Shown here piece after piece: positions 17,140 to 26,367 of a stretch of DNA of 64,000 nucleotides (positions are counted from its first letter, which is position 1; the number at the start of each line of letters is the position of its first letter). The notes beneath the pieces were generated by a model. That model searched no databases. It was not told the DNA's origin and saw nothing but the letters and a program-made list of their open reading frames with translations. The position numbers and the translations under genes were made by a program. Origin of the DNA: DASUPK01 sp963804595 (GTDB taxonomy: Bacteria; Actinomycetota; Thermoleophilia; Solirubrobacterales; 70-9); assembly GCA_963804595.1 (NCBI GenBank), contig CAWDQZ010000003.1:248001-312000 (forward strand). Direction: 5' to 3'.

Positions 17140-19407
17140 TCAGCGGCCTCGGCCGCTGTCGCGCTCGCGGCGACGGCCACCGCCGCCGCCATCACGGTCG
17201 CGCCTGCGCCCGCCAGCACCGCCGTCGCGGCGCCCGCCGCCTCGCGGCGGACCGGAATCGCCGGTGCCGACGCTTGCGAGCTCCTCCGCCGACTTGCCCT
17301 CGACGTCGGGGTCCTCCGAGAGCCGCAGGCCGATTCGGCCTCGCTCCTTGTCGACCTCGACGGCGGTGACATCGATCTCGTCGCCCTGGTTGAGGACGTC
17401 CTCGACCGTGCCGACTCGCTCGCCCGGCTTCACGTTGGAGATGTGAAGCAGGCCGTCGGTGCCCTTCGTGAGCTCGACGAACGCCCCGAAGTTGGTCGTC
17501 TTCACGACCTTGCCCTTGAAGCGGTCGCCGACCTCGACATCCTTCGTCATCGAGGTGATCCGATCGGCGAGGGCGTCGACCAGATCGCCGGTGGGTGCGT
17601 AGAGCCGCACCGTGCCGTCGTCGTCGACGTCGATCTCTGCCTCGAACTCCTCGGAGAGGCCGCGGATCGTCTCGCCGCCCTTGCCGATCAGGGCGCCGAT
17701 CTTCTCCGGGTCGATCTTGATCGAGGTGATCTTGGGCGCGAACTGCGAGAGCTGCTCGCGCGGATGATCGATCGACTCGGCCATCTTGCCGAGGATGAAC
17801 TGACGACCCTTGTGGGCCTGGTCCAGCGCATCCCGCAGGATGTCGAAGGTGACCCCCGTGATCTTGATGTCCATCTGCAGGGCGGTGATGCCCTCCCCCG
17901 TCCCGGCGACCTTGAAGTCCATGTCGCCGAGGTGGTCCTCGACGCCGGCGATGTCCGTGAGGACGATGTAGTCGTCGCCCTCCTTGATCAGGCCCATCGC
18001 CACGCCCGCGACCGGCGCTGAGACGGGCACACCGGCGGCCTGGAGGGCCATCGAAGAGGCGCAGACCGAGCCCATCGACGAGGACCCGTTCGACTCCAGC
18101 GTGTCCGAGACGACGCGGATCACATACGGAAACTCGTCCTCGTCGGGGATCGTGGCCTCGAGCGCCCGCTCGGCGAGCGCGCCGTGGCCGATGTCGCGGC
18201 GCTTCGGGCCGCGCATGAAGCCGGCCTCACCCACCGAGAACGGCGGGAAGTTGTAGTGATGCCAGAACCGCTTGGACTCCTGGAGGCCGAGGTTGTCGAC
18301 CTTCATGTCCATACGGGTGGTGCCGAGGGCGACACTGGAGAGGATCTGCGTCTCGCCGCGGGTGAACAGGGCAGAGCCGTGCACCCTGGGAGCGACGTCG
18401 ACCTCTGTCTCGATCGGGCGGATCTCATCCTGGGCACGGCCATCGGGCCGCTTCTTGTCCACTGCGATGCGGCGGCGGATGGTGTCCTTCTCGAGTTTCG
18501 CGAAGGCGCCCTTGACCTCGGCGGTCTTCTCGCGATCGGCCTGCTCGTCCTCGGTCGGCGGCGCGTAGACCTCGACCACCTCCGCTTCGACGGCGTTGAT
18601 CCCGTCCTGGCGCTCGAGCTTGGCCTCGATCTGCGTGGCCTGGTCGAGCTTGTCGCCGTGAGACTTCTCAATCGACTCGTAGAGCTCCTGATTCACCTGT
18701 GGCGGCTCCACGACGATCTTCTCCTTGCCGGCCGTCGCGCGCAGCTCCTCCATCGTCGCCACGAGCTTCTTGATCTCCTGGTGCGCGATGTCGAGCGCGT
18801 CGAGGATCTCGGCCTCGGTGACGCCGTCGGCGCCGGCCTCGACCATCAGGATCGCCTCGTCGGTGCCCGAGACGATCAGATCGAGATCGAGCTCCTGGAG
18901 CTTTTCCTCATCGGGGTTGACGACGAAATCGCCGTCGAGCTTGCCGATGCGGACGGCACCCACGTGGGCAGCCACCGGAATGTCGGAGATCGCCAGCGCG
19001 GCGGAGGCGCCGTTCATGGCGAGGATGTCGTAGGGGTGGACGTGGTCCACCGACATCGGCTGTGAGACCAGCTGGGTCTCGCGGTGCCAGCCCTTCGGGA
19101 AGAGGGGTCGCAGCGGGCGGTCGATCATGCGCGCCGTGAGGGTCGCCTTCTCGCCGGCCCTCGCTTCGCGCCGGAAGAACGAGCCGGGGATCTTGCCCGC
19201 GGCATAGTGCTTCTCCTCCACGTCGACGGTGAGGGGGAGGAAGTCGACATCGCGGTCATTGCCCGCGGTCGCTGTGCAGAGCACCATCGTGTCGCCTGAG
19301 CGCACGACGACGGCGCCGCTCGCCTGACGGGCGAGCTTTCCGGTCTCGAAGGAGATCTCCTCCCCGCCTACCTCAGCCGAGACGCGGGTCACGTCAAACA
19401 TACTCAT
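17140..19407 (-). CDS. pnp: Polyribonucleotide nucleotidyltransferase (PNPase)
   Basis: PNPase degrades RNA 3'-5' by phosphorolysis and can add tails. The 755-residue protein has two RNase PH domains. The second carries the active-site region (MRGPKRRDIGHGALAERAL; SNGSSSMGSVCASSMAL). A KH domain follows (KIGALIGKGGETIRGLSEE), then S1 (GDRFKGKVVKTTNFGAFVEL). It ends in an Arg/Gly/Asp-rich tail of about 40 residues after SVGTGDSG, likely disordered and RNA-binding. rpsO, its usual neighbour, is more than 7 kb away here. A GGAAGGGAAA before the ATG is the likely ribosome-binding site. Confidence 0.98.
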   Translation of the reverse strand: MSMFDVTRVSAEVGGEEISFETGKLARQASGAVVVRSGDTMVLCTATAGNDRDVDFLPLTVDVEEKHYAAGKIPGSFFRREARAGEKATLTARMIDRPLRPLFPKGWHRETQLVSQPMSVDHVHPYDILAMNGASAALAISDIPVAAHVGAVRIGKLDGDFVVNPDEEKLQELDLDLIVSGTDEAILMVEAGADGVTEAEILDALDIAHQEIKKLVATMEELRATAGKEKIVVEPPQVNQELYESIEKSHGDKLDQATQIEAKLERQDGINAVEAEVVEVYAPPTEDEQADREKTAEVKGAFAKLEKDTIRRRIAVDKKRPDGRAQDEIRPIETEVDVAPRVHGSALFTRGETQILSSVALGTTRMDMKVDNLGLQESKRFWHHYNFPPFSVGEAGFMRGPKRRDIGHGALAERALEATIPDEDEFPYVIRVVSDTLESNGSSSMGSVCASSMALQAAGVPVSAPVAGVAMGLIKEGDDYIVLTDIAGVEDHLGDMDFKVAGTGEGITALQMDIKITGVTFDILRDALDQAHKGRQFILGKMAESIDHPREQLSQFAPKITSIKIDPEKIGALIGKGGETIRGLSEEFEAEIDVDDDGTVRLYAPTGDLVDALADRITSMTKDVEVGDRFKGKVVKTTNFGAFVELTKGTDGLLHISNVKPGERVGTVEDVLNQGDEIDVTAVEVDKERGRIGLRLSEDPDVEGKSAEELASVGTGDSGPPRGGGRRDGGAGGRRRDRDGGGGGRRRERDSGRGR

Positions 19408-19494
19408 AGGTTGTGTTTCCCTTCCGGCCGCCCGGTTGGCGACCGCTTTTGGCTTCAGAACTCTCGTTCTCTGTCGGGATGATGGTAGCGGCCG

Positions 19495-19989
19495 CTAGGC
19501 CGCGAGCCCCCGCAGAATCTCGATCAAATCGCCGCGCAGCGGGTTCCCGTCGACGAAAGCGGTCGGGGTCCCCCCCACGCCGGCCCGAATGCCGCTGGAG
19601 AAGTCGCGCGCGATCCGCGCCCGCACAGCGTCCGAGCGCCGGTCTGAGTTGAACCGCTCCAGATCGAGTCCGAAGCGCTCCGCCCGCTCCCAGAGATGCG
19701 GGTCGTCGACGCGCCCGCGATCCGCATAGAGGGAGTCACACATCTCCCAAAAGGCGCCCTGGACACCCGCGGCCTCGGCGGCCGCGTGCAGGGCCGGCGC
19801 CCGCGGGTGCTTCGAGGCCATCGGAAAGTGCCGGAAGCAAAGTCGCAGCGACACTTCGCGCAGGCGGGCCCAGGACACCGCGCAGTACGGACAGCCGAAG
19901 TCGGCGTAGACGATCACCTCTGCCCCGTCGCCGATCACATGATCCTCGGCCCCGATCGGAGGGACCGACGCACTCGTCAACTCGCTCAT
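19495..19989 (-). CDS. DsbA-family thioredoxin-fold oxidoreductase
   Basis: A 164-residue protein with a thioredoxin fold interrupted by a helical insert. The active site is CPYC in YADFGCPYCAVSW (residues about 34-37), and the cis-proline loop is GGTPTAFVDG. There is no signal peptide, so it probably acts in the cytoplasm as a disulfide reductase or isomerase rather than a periplasmic oxidase. It is 68 bp downstream of the thioredoxin-reductase-like gene on the same strand, which suggests a functional pair, although that enzyme lacks the usual cysteines. Confidence 0.85.
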   Translation of the reverse strand: MSELTSASVPPIGAEDHVIGDGAEVIVYADFGCPYCAVSWARLREVSLRLCFRHFPMASKHPRAPALHAAAEAAGVQGAFWEMCDSLYADRGRVDDPHLWERAERFGLDLERFNSDRRSDAVRARIARDFSSGIRAGVGGTPTAFVDGNPLRGDLIEILRGLAA

Positions 19990-20057
19990 GGGAGCAAGCT
20001 ACCGGCGCACAAGCAGCCATACGGCGAACTGCAGACGAACCGTATCCTCGACCTCGA

Positions 20058-21827
20058 TCATTCTTCAGTCCTGCCACCCACACCCGGCGGCTGACCCGCT
20101 CGAGAAGCGGGTGCGCCTCCGCTCACGGCAGGCACAACCCTTTTGGCGGGGCGCCGGCGATGCAGGCGGTCGGCCGTGAAGAGGCTGTGGACTAGCTGAA
20201 TCGCGATCGACCCTTCTCCGACCGCAGAGGCCACGCGCTTGACGGATCCATGCCGCACATCGCCCGCCGCGAACACGCCCGGCATGCTCGTTTCGAGCCG
20301 CAACGGGCGGCGGTCGAGCGCCCAGCCGTGGTCGTCCGTGAGATCCGGGCCCGTGAGCAGGAAGCCGTGCCTGTCTCTCGCTATCTCTGACGGCAGCCAA
20401 TCCGTCTGCGGGCGAGCCCCGATCAGCACGAAGAGCCCATCGGCGGTCACCGTCACTACGTCGCCGGTCGCGCCCTCGCCAAGCACCAAGTACTCGAGTC
20501 TCCCGTCGCCTCCACCCCCGACAACCTCGCAGCCCACGCGGACTTCCACGTTCGGCGTCGCCTCCACTTCCTTCACCAGGTAGTCCGACATCCCCGCGCG
20601 TAGCGACTGAGCGCGCACCACGAGGGTGACCTGGCGGGCGTAGCGTGCCAGGTGCAATGCCGCTTGCCCGGCTGAGTTCGCCCCGCCGACGATGTAAGCG
20701 TCCTTCCCGGCCATTGCGGGAGCCTCCGAGGCAGAACCGCCGTAGAAGACCCCCGCGCCGCTCAGGGTCTCGAGCGCGGGGACGCCCAACCGGCGGTAGG
20801 CAGCGCCGGTGGCGAGGATCACCGCCCGGGCGCTGATCCGCCGCCCCTCCGAGAGGGTCAGCTGCCGCCTGTCGCCATCTCGAGTGAGGCTGAGCACCCT
20901 GTTCATGTGGATGAAGTACCCGCCGAAGACCCAGGCCTGCTCGTAGGCCTGCTCGGCGAGCCGCCTGCCGCTAACCCCGCGAGGGAAGCCCAGGTAATTC
21001 CGGATCAGCGAACTCGAGCTTGCCTGGCCACCGACTCCGCCCTCGTCCACCACGAGGGTCTCCAGGCCCTCGGAAGCGCCATACACTGCTGCCGAAAGGC
21101 CCGCCGGTCCGGAACCTACGATGACCACGTCGAATTCTTCCCGGTCGGGGTCGATCCAGCCACCGGTGGCATCCGCGATCTCCGTGTTCGTCGGGTCGCT
21201 CAGGACCCGACCGTCGGGAAGGACCATCAGCGGGAGCCTCGCCCCTGCGCCGCTCTTGGCAAGTAGCACGCGCCCCTCCTCCGAGTCGCTCAGATAGAAG
21301 GCGTGCGGGACCGCGCAGCGCTGGAGGGTATCCCTCAGCTCGTATGCTCTCCCTGCCCAGGCGTCGGCTACAACGCGGACAGTATGCGGCGCAATCAGGT
21401 GAGCCTCGGTCCACTCCAGCAGGAAGCTGGAGATAGCCTGGTGAAACAGCTCGTCCGGCGAGGTCGCCGGCCTGAGGACGTAGTAATCGATCCGTCCCAG
21501 GGCCATTGAGTCGAAGATTGCCTCGGCGGTTTGCCGTTCTCCCCACTCCCCCCAGCTAACCAGCAGCCCGCGCTTGGCCTGAGGGTGGAGCCGGCGCACG
21601 CGCTCGAGCAGCTCGCTGCCGGTCATCTCCGGAAGCCACTGCGCGGCGAGCACCAGGGCGACGTCTTCCCCGGCATCCGCGACCTGGGTCAGGAGCGCGA
21701 GCGCTTCGTCCGGCGAGCGTGTACCGACGACCCGGTAGCTGCTTGCGTAGCGGTCGTGCAACTCCCGCTCGACGCGACCTAGGGCGTCAGGATCGCCGTC
21801 GACAGCTAAAAGCATTGGAGCCGGCAT
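20058..21827 (-). CDS. Receiver-like/thioredoxin-reductase-like fusion lacking catalytic residues
   Basis: A 589-residue three-part protein. Residues 1-130 look like a response-regulator receiver, but the phosphoacceptor position is Ala62 (LVLAAQWLPEMTG) and the usual Lys-Pro is Arg119-Pro. Residues about 148-215 resemble a thioredoxin fold without CxxC. Residues about 230-560 are a thioredoxin-reductase-like flavoprotein with FAD motif GSGPAG (238-243), an NAD(P) motif near 381 (GGANSAG) and the FAD-binding GVFAAGDVRHG. The redox CxxC is replaced near 362-368 (YGGSASE). It likely binds FAD and NAD(P)H but cannot pass electrons to thioredoxin in the normal way. Annotation as plain thioredoxin reductase would mislead. 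Confidence 0.85.
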   Translation of the reverse strand: MPAPMLLAVDGDPDALGRVERELHDRYASSYRVVGTRSPDEALALLTQVADAGEDVALVLAAQWLPEMTGSELLERVRRLHPQAKRGLLVSWGEWGERQTAEAIFDSMALGRIDYYVLRPATSPDELFHQAISSFLLEWTEAHLIAPHTVRVVADAWAGRAYELRDTLQRCAVPHAFYLSDSEEGRVLLAKSGAGARLPLMVLPDGRVLSDPTNTEIADATGGWIDPDREEFDVVIVGSGPAGLSAAVYGASEGLETLVVDEGGVGGQASSSSLIRNYLGFPRGVSGRRLAEQAYEQAWVFGGYFIHMNRVLSLTRDGDRRQLTLSEGRRISARAVILATGAAYRRLGVPALETLSGAGVFYGGSASEAPAMAGKDAYIVGGANSAGQAALHLARYARQVTLVVRAQSLRAGMSDYLVKEVEATPNVEVRVGCEVVGGGGDGRLEYLVLGEGATGDVVTVTADGLFVLIGARPQTDWLPSEIARDRHGFLLTGPDLTDDHGWALDRRPLRLETSMPGVFAAGDVRHGSVKRVASAVGEGSIAIQLVHSLFTADRLHRRRPAKRVVPAVSGGAPASRAGQPPGVGGRTEE

Positions 21828-21985
21828 CTCGGTTTCGCCACTCTAGTGTGCCGCGCCGGTATCGATTGGCTGAAGCGCCCGACCACCGCTGCCGCCCGGC
21901 CCACCGCGGCAATCTCGGCGAGAGCTTGGCGCCCGCGGCGTTGTCTTTCATCATCTCTTGATCGATCGAGCCTAGGTTTTCTCAA

Positions 21986-23242
21986 ATGGGTGCTCCGCGG
22001 CAGTCTGGAGCCGGTCCTGCTGTGAGTAGTCCGTCGGCCGCGGCGGACCCACCGCCCGGCTCGACCTCGCGCGCCCAGATTGCGGCGCGCCGCGAGCAGA
22101 GGCGCGAGTCGAAGGTCAGACGCCGGCGGCGACGCCGGCGCACCTTCCTTCTTGTGGCAATACCCGTTCTGCTGTCGCCGGTGATCTATTCGTATGCGAC
22201 CTGGATGCTGCGGCCTTCGAGCATTGCCTTCTTCCCGCGCAGCGTCGAGTGGGTCCGGGCCGATGTTCCCCTCGGCAACCAGCTGGTCGATGAGATCGAG
22301 CACGTCTACTACAGCTGGAACGCGCCGAGCAAGGGTGGGCCACAGCTGACCAGCCTGCCCCCGACAGGCGTGGCCGCGAAGGGGCCCAGCGAGACGACCG
22401 CGGGGCCGCCGCGGATCAAGCCGGTCTTCGCCCACCCCCTGCACGGCGAAGGGGTCTGGAAGCCGACCGGCCCGCCGGTCCAGGGCGGCGCACCGGTGCT
22501 GGTGACGACCTTCCGCACCGAGCTCGACTACCCCCGCATCGTCGCCTACGTCGCCTGGTTCGATCACACGCGCACCGCGCTCGCGTTCTATCCGGGCCGC
22601 TACGAGCCGCCGCACGCAGCCGTACGCGGCCCGATGATGGTCCCGAATGACCAGCGCCGACGGTTGCTGGCGACCTTCAACAGCGGCTTCATCTACTCGG
22701 ACACGAACAACGGCTCGACCGACAACGGCCGCATCAACGAGCCGCTCGCGAGAGGCAACGCCACGCTCGTCGGCTATCGCGATGGCCGCGTAGCGATCGT
22801 GAGGTGGAGCGCCGGCGCCAATGCCGGGCCGAACGTCGCCTGGGCCCGCCAGAGCCTGCCGCCGATCATCTGGAACGGACGACTCAACCCCGCCCTCAAC
22901 GACAGCTCGCAGTGGGGCTTCACGGTCGGCAACGCCGTCCGCGTCTGGCGCACCGGCGTCGGCATCGACCGTCGCGGCAACCTGATCTTCGCAGCCGCCG
23001 ACGACCAGACCGTGATCACCTTGGCGCGAATACTGCAGCGTGCGGGGGCGGTTCGAGCGATGCAGTTCGACATCAATGCTGACTGGCACACGCTGATCAC
23101 CTACACCCACCACCACGGCCTGCGCCCGACGCAGGTCGGGCCATCGAATCAGCCCTCCACCCGCTACCTCAGCCCGGACGACCGCGACTTTTTCGCCGTC
23201 TACCGACGGCTACCGGGTCCCGTCACTGTCCCCCTCAAATAG
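21986..23242 (+). CDS. Membrane-anchored phosphodiester glycosidase family protein
   Basis: A 418-residue protein with a basic N-terminus (about 50 residues, ending in eight arginines) and one membrane segment (TFLLVAIPVLLSPVIYSYAT, residues about 53-72). The exported C-terminal domain resembles the phosphodiester glycosidase (NAGPA/DUF2233) fold: FNSGFIYSD, GRVAIVRW, QWGFTVGNAVRVWRTGVGI and the Asp-rich QFDINADWH loop. Family members remove N-acetylglucosamine phosphodiester caps; the bacterial substrates are envelope polysaccharides or unknown. It is divergent from the flavoprotein gene and followed 102 bp later by a GT87 gene, which suggests an envelope role. Confidence 0.75.
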   Translation: MGAPRQSGAGPAVSSPSAAADPPPGSTSRAQIAARREQRRESKVRRRRRRRRTFLLVAIPVLLSPVIYSYATWMLRPSSIAFFPRSVEWVRADVPLGNQLVDEIEHVYYSWNAPSKGGPQLTSLPPTGVAAKGPSETTAGPPRIKPVFAHPLHGEGVWKPTGPPVQGGAPVLVTTFRTELDYPRIVAYVAWFDHTRTALAFYPGRYEPPHAAVRGPMMVPNDQRRRLLATFNSGFIYSDTNNGSTDNGRINEPLARGNATLVGYRDGRVAIVRWSAGANAGPNVAWARQSLPPIIWNGRLNPALNDSSQWGFTVGNAVRVWRTGVGIDRRGNLIFAAADDQTVITLARILQRAGAVRAMQFDINADWHTLITYTHHHGLRPTQVGPSNQPSTRYLSPDDRDFFAVYRRLPGPVTVPLK

Positions 23243-23344
23243 AGCTTGGTACTGGTTTCGGGATCCCCGCGGTCGCAGGCAGTTCATGTTCTCTTCAGGT
23301 GCGGCGGCCTAGGCTCCGGACCTCCCGACGCCGGATAGCTCCCT

Positions 23345-24574
23345 ATGGCCGCACACGCCATTCAGGCTTGCCGAGGTGCGCGACCGCGCACGGCCCTTCT
23401 GATTGCGCTGCCCGCCGCGTTGATCCTCTTCGGGGCGCTGATGCGGGCGCCGGTCCTGCTCGCCTACCAGGGACCGCTGACCGCCCACGCCCTCAACGTG
23501 GACCTGATGGCACATGTCGGCGCCTATTCGGACATCTCGCATCTCTTCCTGCGTGACCACCTCGGGCAGCATCCGATGCCGTACATCGACTTCCGTTTCG
23601 AATACCCGGTCCTCACCGGCCTGTTCGTCTGGGTGGCGAGCTTTGCCCACACCAGCGTCGCCGCGTACTTCCTGTGCTCCACCGGCCTCCTCCTCTGTCT
23701 GGCCCTGGTGACTGTCTGGGCGATCAGCCGGATCGACGGGGCCAACCCGTGGCTGTTCGCAGCCGCGCCGGCCCTCGCCCTCTACGGGACCCTGAACTGG
23801 GACCTGCTGGGGATCTGCCTGCTCGTCATCGCGCTGCTTCTCTTCGAGCGGGGCAGGGACGGATTCGGCGCGGCGGGCCTCGCTCTCGCGACGTGGGCCA
23901 AGCTCTTCCCGATCGTGGTTCTCCCGGTCGTCGTCGCCCTCCACTTGGCTGAGCGGCGACGGCGTTCTGCCGCCCTGGTCGTGGGCGTCTTCACAGCGAC
24001 CACGTTGGCCGTCAACCTCCCGTTCGCGCTCACCGGGGCAGGATCGATCCGCGCCAACTGGTCCTACTTCTTCACCTACACGGACCAACGGCCCCCGCGC
24101 GGGACCATCTGGCACCCCCTGCTCGGCCACGCAGCGGATTTGGTGGCGGTGCCGCTGTTCGCCGCCGGCCTGGCCCTGATCGTGATCCTGGCGGTCGGCG
24201 CCCGGAACCGGCCGGGTGGCGCTCTGATCCCCGCATCCTCTGCCGGGCTGTTGTGGGTGTTCGCGACTGCCAAGGTCTACAGCCCCCAGTACTCGCTCTG
24301 GATATTCGCCGCACTGGCGATCGAAGGCGCGCCGGTGGTGCTGGCGCTGGCCTTTGCGCTGCTGGACGTGCTGATCTTCGCCTCCACCTTCGGACCGCTG
24401 CATCCGGTCGGCCCCATCGCCTCGGACTTCCCGCTCGGGGTCCAATGGGGTGCTTACGGGCTGCGCCAGCTGCTTACGGCCTGGCTCGCGATCTGGATGA
24501 TTCGGCGAGAGCTCAACCCGAATGCAGCGGGACTTGTGCTGCCGCGGTTGAGGTCGCCGACGCCTGCCAGATGA
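23345..24574 (+). CDS. GT87-family (DUF2029) polytopic mannosyltransferase-like protein
   Basis: A 409-residue polytopic membrane protein with about ten hydrophobic segments. It has an early exoplasmic loop with conserved acidic residues (DFRFEYPVLTGLFVW) and repeated aromatic/Gly-rich helices (LAFALLDVLIFAS). It resembles GT-C fold alpha-mannosyltransferases of the GT87/DUF2029 group, which use polyprenyl-phosphate sugars on the outer membrane face in actinobacteria. Acceptor and sugar cannot be told. The 3' end overlaps the convergent GT39-like gene by 121 bp. Confidence 0.75.
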   Translation: MAAHAIQACRGARPRTALLIALPAALILFGALMRAPVLLAYQGPLTAHALNVDLMAHVGAYSDISHLFLRDHLGQHPMPYIDFRFEYPVLTGLFVWVASFAHTSVAAYFLCSTGLLLCLALVTVWAISRIDGANPWLFAAAPALALYGTLNWDLLGICLLVIALLLFERGRDGFGAAGLALATWAKLFPIVVLPVVVALHLAERRRRSAALVVGVFTATTLAVNLPFALTGAGSIRANWSYFFTYTDQRPPRGTIWHPLLGHAADLVAVPLFAAGLALIVILAVGARNRPGGALIPASSAGLLWVFATAKVYSPQYSLWIFAALAIEGAPVVLALAFALLDVLIFASTFGPLHPVGPIASDFPLGVQWGAYGLRQLLTAWLAIWMIRRELNPNAAGLVLPRLRSPTPAR

Positions 24575-26022
24575 CGTCCGCCCGGAACCTCCCGACTGCG
24601 GGTCCCAGTGCCGACGGGTGAGAGTCGGAGCGGCCCAGTCGACCGGTAGCGCCAGACGACGAAGCGATCGTCGAAATCGCGCGCGACAAGGCGCAGGCTG
24701 GGCATCGAGAGGCGCGGGGCTCCGGTGGGCTCGGTGCTTCCCTGCCGGGGCAGGGCCAGGACATCGACCTCTCCCACGGGTTCGCCGGTGCTCGACAGCG
24801 CGCGGCTCCCCGGCAGGTAGAACTCGAGCGGCTTTCGCGCGAAGCTCCCGGGCATCGCGATCACTACCCGGTCAACGCGGGGCGGCCCCAGGTCGCTGGC
24901 CGCTGCCCGCCAGTCCTCGCTGTGGTACTTCGGCTCCCAGGCTGTCAGCACGACCACCGCCAGCGAAGCCAGACAGAGACCGACGGCCGCAACGGCGCCG
25001 TGGCGTGGACGCCTCGGAGCGGCAAACCCCATCGAGAGGAGCACGAGCGCGGGCACCAACGCGACGATCAGGTTACGTGGATCCAGATAGTCGAGCCCCA
25101 CAATGGCGAGCACGAGTGGCATGGCGAAGCTGGCTCCGACGAGGGCCGCCAGCAGACGCAGACCGGGACCGTCCCGAAGGCGTGATGCGGCGAGGCGCGC
25201 CAGACCGACCACCGCCACCATCACCGCGACCACCGCCACGGGCACCGCCGCCGCGGTGAGATCGAAGCCGACGAGGAAATCGAGCGGAGTGATCGCGAGC
25301 CGGCTGAGGATCGGTGCGTTCCTGATCCAGTCGGCGTGACCGAGGGACTGCTGCTGCAGCGCCAGCGGAAGAAGAAACGCGCCGGCGGCACCGACGGCTC
25401 CGATCGCTGCGGCTGCCGTGCGGCGCCTCGGCGCCAGTCGCAGGAGAGCCAGCGCTTCAGGGACGATCAGGAACACCGCGAAGTAGTGCGTGGCCAAGGC
25501 AAGTGCCGATGCCAGCGCCCAGCCGGCATAGAGGCGGCGGGCGGGCCGCTTGACCACACGGATCGCGAGCAACATGCCGATCCCGCTGAGCAGGGCGAGC
25601 AGCGAGTAGGCCCGCGCCTCCTGCGAGTACCAGACCATGAACGGGTTGCACGCCACCAGCGCGGCAGCGATGGTGGCGGCACGAGCGGAAGCGACTTCGC
25701 GGCCGATCGAATAGGCGACCGGCACTACCGCCACCCCGCAGAGCGCCGGCAGGAACCGCATCCCGACCTCGGTGCTGGGGACGACCTGGACCCAGAGCCA
25801 GGAGATCATGTAGTACAGGGGCGGCGTCGATTCCAAGTTCCCGATCCCGGTGAGCATGTGGCTCAGGGAGCGGTGGACCAGGTCGACCGTGCTGAGCTCA
25901 TCTCCCCAGAAGCTCTTGGCGCCGAGGGTCGGGAAGCGGAGCAGCGCCGAGAGCAAAACCAGCAAGATCAGGACGCGTGATCCCGAGGGTTGGGATCGGG
26001 TCGACGCATCGGTTTCGTTCAT
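24454..26022 (-). CDS. GT39/ArnT-like glycosyltransferase, polytopic
   Basis: A 522-residue GT-C membrane glycosyltransferase. After the first membrane helix it has the acidic catalytic loop GAKSFWGDELSTVDLVH (Asp-Glu) and TPPLYYMISWLWVQ, typical of the GT39 dolichyl-phosphate-mannose/ArnT group. About ten membrane segments follow, then a C-terminal soluble domain. The last 40-50 residues after DRFVVWRYRSTGPLRLSP look like out-of-domain extension over the end of the neighbouring GT87 gene, so the functional C-terminus may be shorter. The start is the ATG at 26022. Confidence 0.8.
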   Translation of the reverse strand: MNETDASTRSQPSGSRVLILLVLLSALLRFPTLGAKSFWGDELSTVDLVHRSLSHMLTGIGNLESTPPLYYMISWLWVQVVPSTEVGMRFLPALCGVAVVPVAYSIGREVASARAATIAAALVACNPFMVWYSQEARAYSLLALLSGIGMLLAIRVVKRPARRLYAGWALASALALATHYFAVFLIVPEALALLRLAPRRRTAAAAIGAVGAAGAFLLPLALQQQSLGHADWIRNAPILSRLAITPLDFLVGFDLTAAAVPVAVVAVMVAVVGLARLAASRLRDGPGLRLLAALVGASFAMPLVLAIVGLDYLDPRNLIVALVPALVLLSMGFAAPRRPRHGAVAAVGLCLASLAVVVLTAWEPKYHSEDWRAAASDLGPPRVDRVVIAMPGSFARKPLEFYLPGSRALSSTGEPVGEVDVLALPRQGSTEPTGAPRLSMPSLRLVARDFDDRFVVWRYRSTGPLRLSPVGTGTRSREVPGGRHLAGVGDLNRGSTSPAAFGLSSRRIIQIASQAVSSWRSP

Positions 26023-26055
26023 CGCGCCGCCATCGCGGGCCGTTTACCTATGGCG

Positions 26056-26367
26056 CATGACAGCTTCACGGCTCTTCCTCAGCGCATCCCTAATGGCGGC
26101 CTCGGCCCTGATCGCGCGGGCTGCGGGTCGAGCGGAAAACGGCGCCGGGACGGCGGTCGCCTCCGTTGCGGGCACCAACGGGGCCACGCTCGCCTGCAAG
26201 CGCCAAACCCGATGCGGTTGGCGCCATATGTCGAGATCCGTTTCGTTCCCTGGCGCTACAAGGCGCGCACGGTCTCGGCGGCTGGCTTCTTTCTGGGCAA
26301 CCGCCTGCCAGTCACGCTGCTCGTGCGGGCGGAGCCTCGATGGGTGGCTTTACACCTTGGCGCCTAA
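26056..26367 (+). other. Possible degenerate small gene in a 341-bp gap
   Basis: The gap 26023-26363 holds no intact gene on the minus strand. On the plus strand a frame opening at 26056 starts like a signal peptide (MTASRLFLSASLMAASALIA). A different plus frame ends in a protein-like stretch (APYVEIRFVPWRYKARTV, then LPVTLLVRAEPRWVALHLGA) with a stop at about 26367. A frameshift would be needed to join them. This may be a decayed or mis-sequenced small secreted protein, or chance. Confidence 0.2.
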
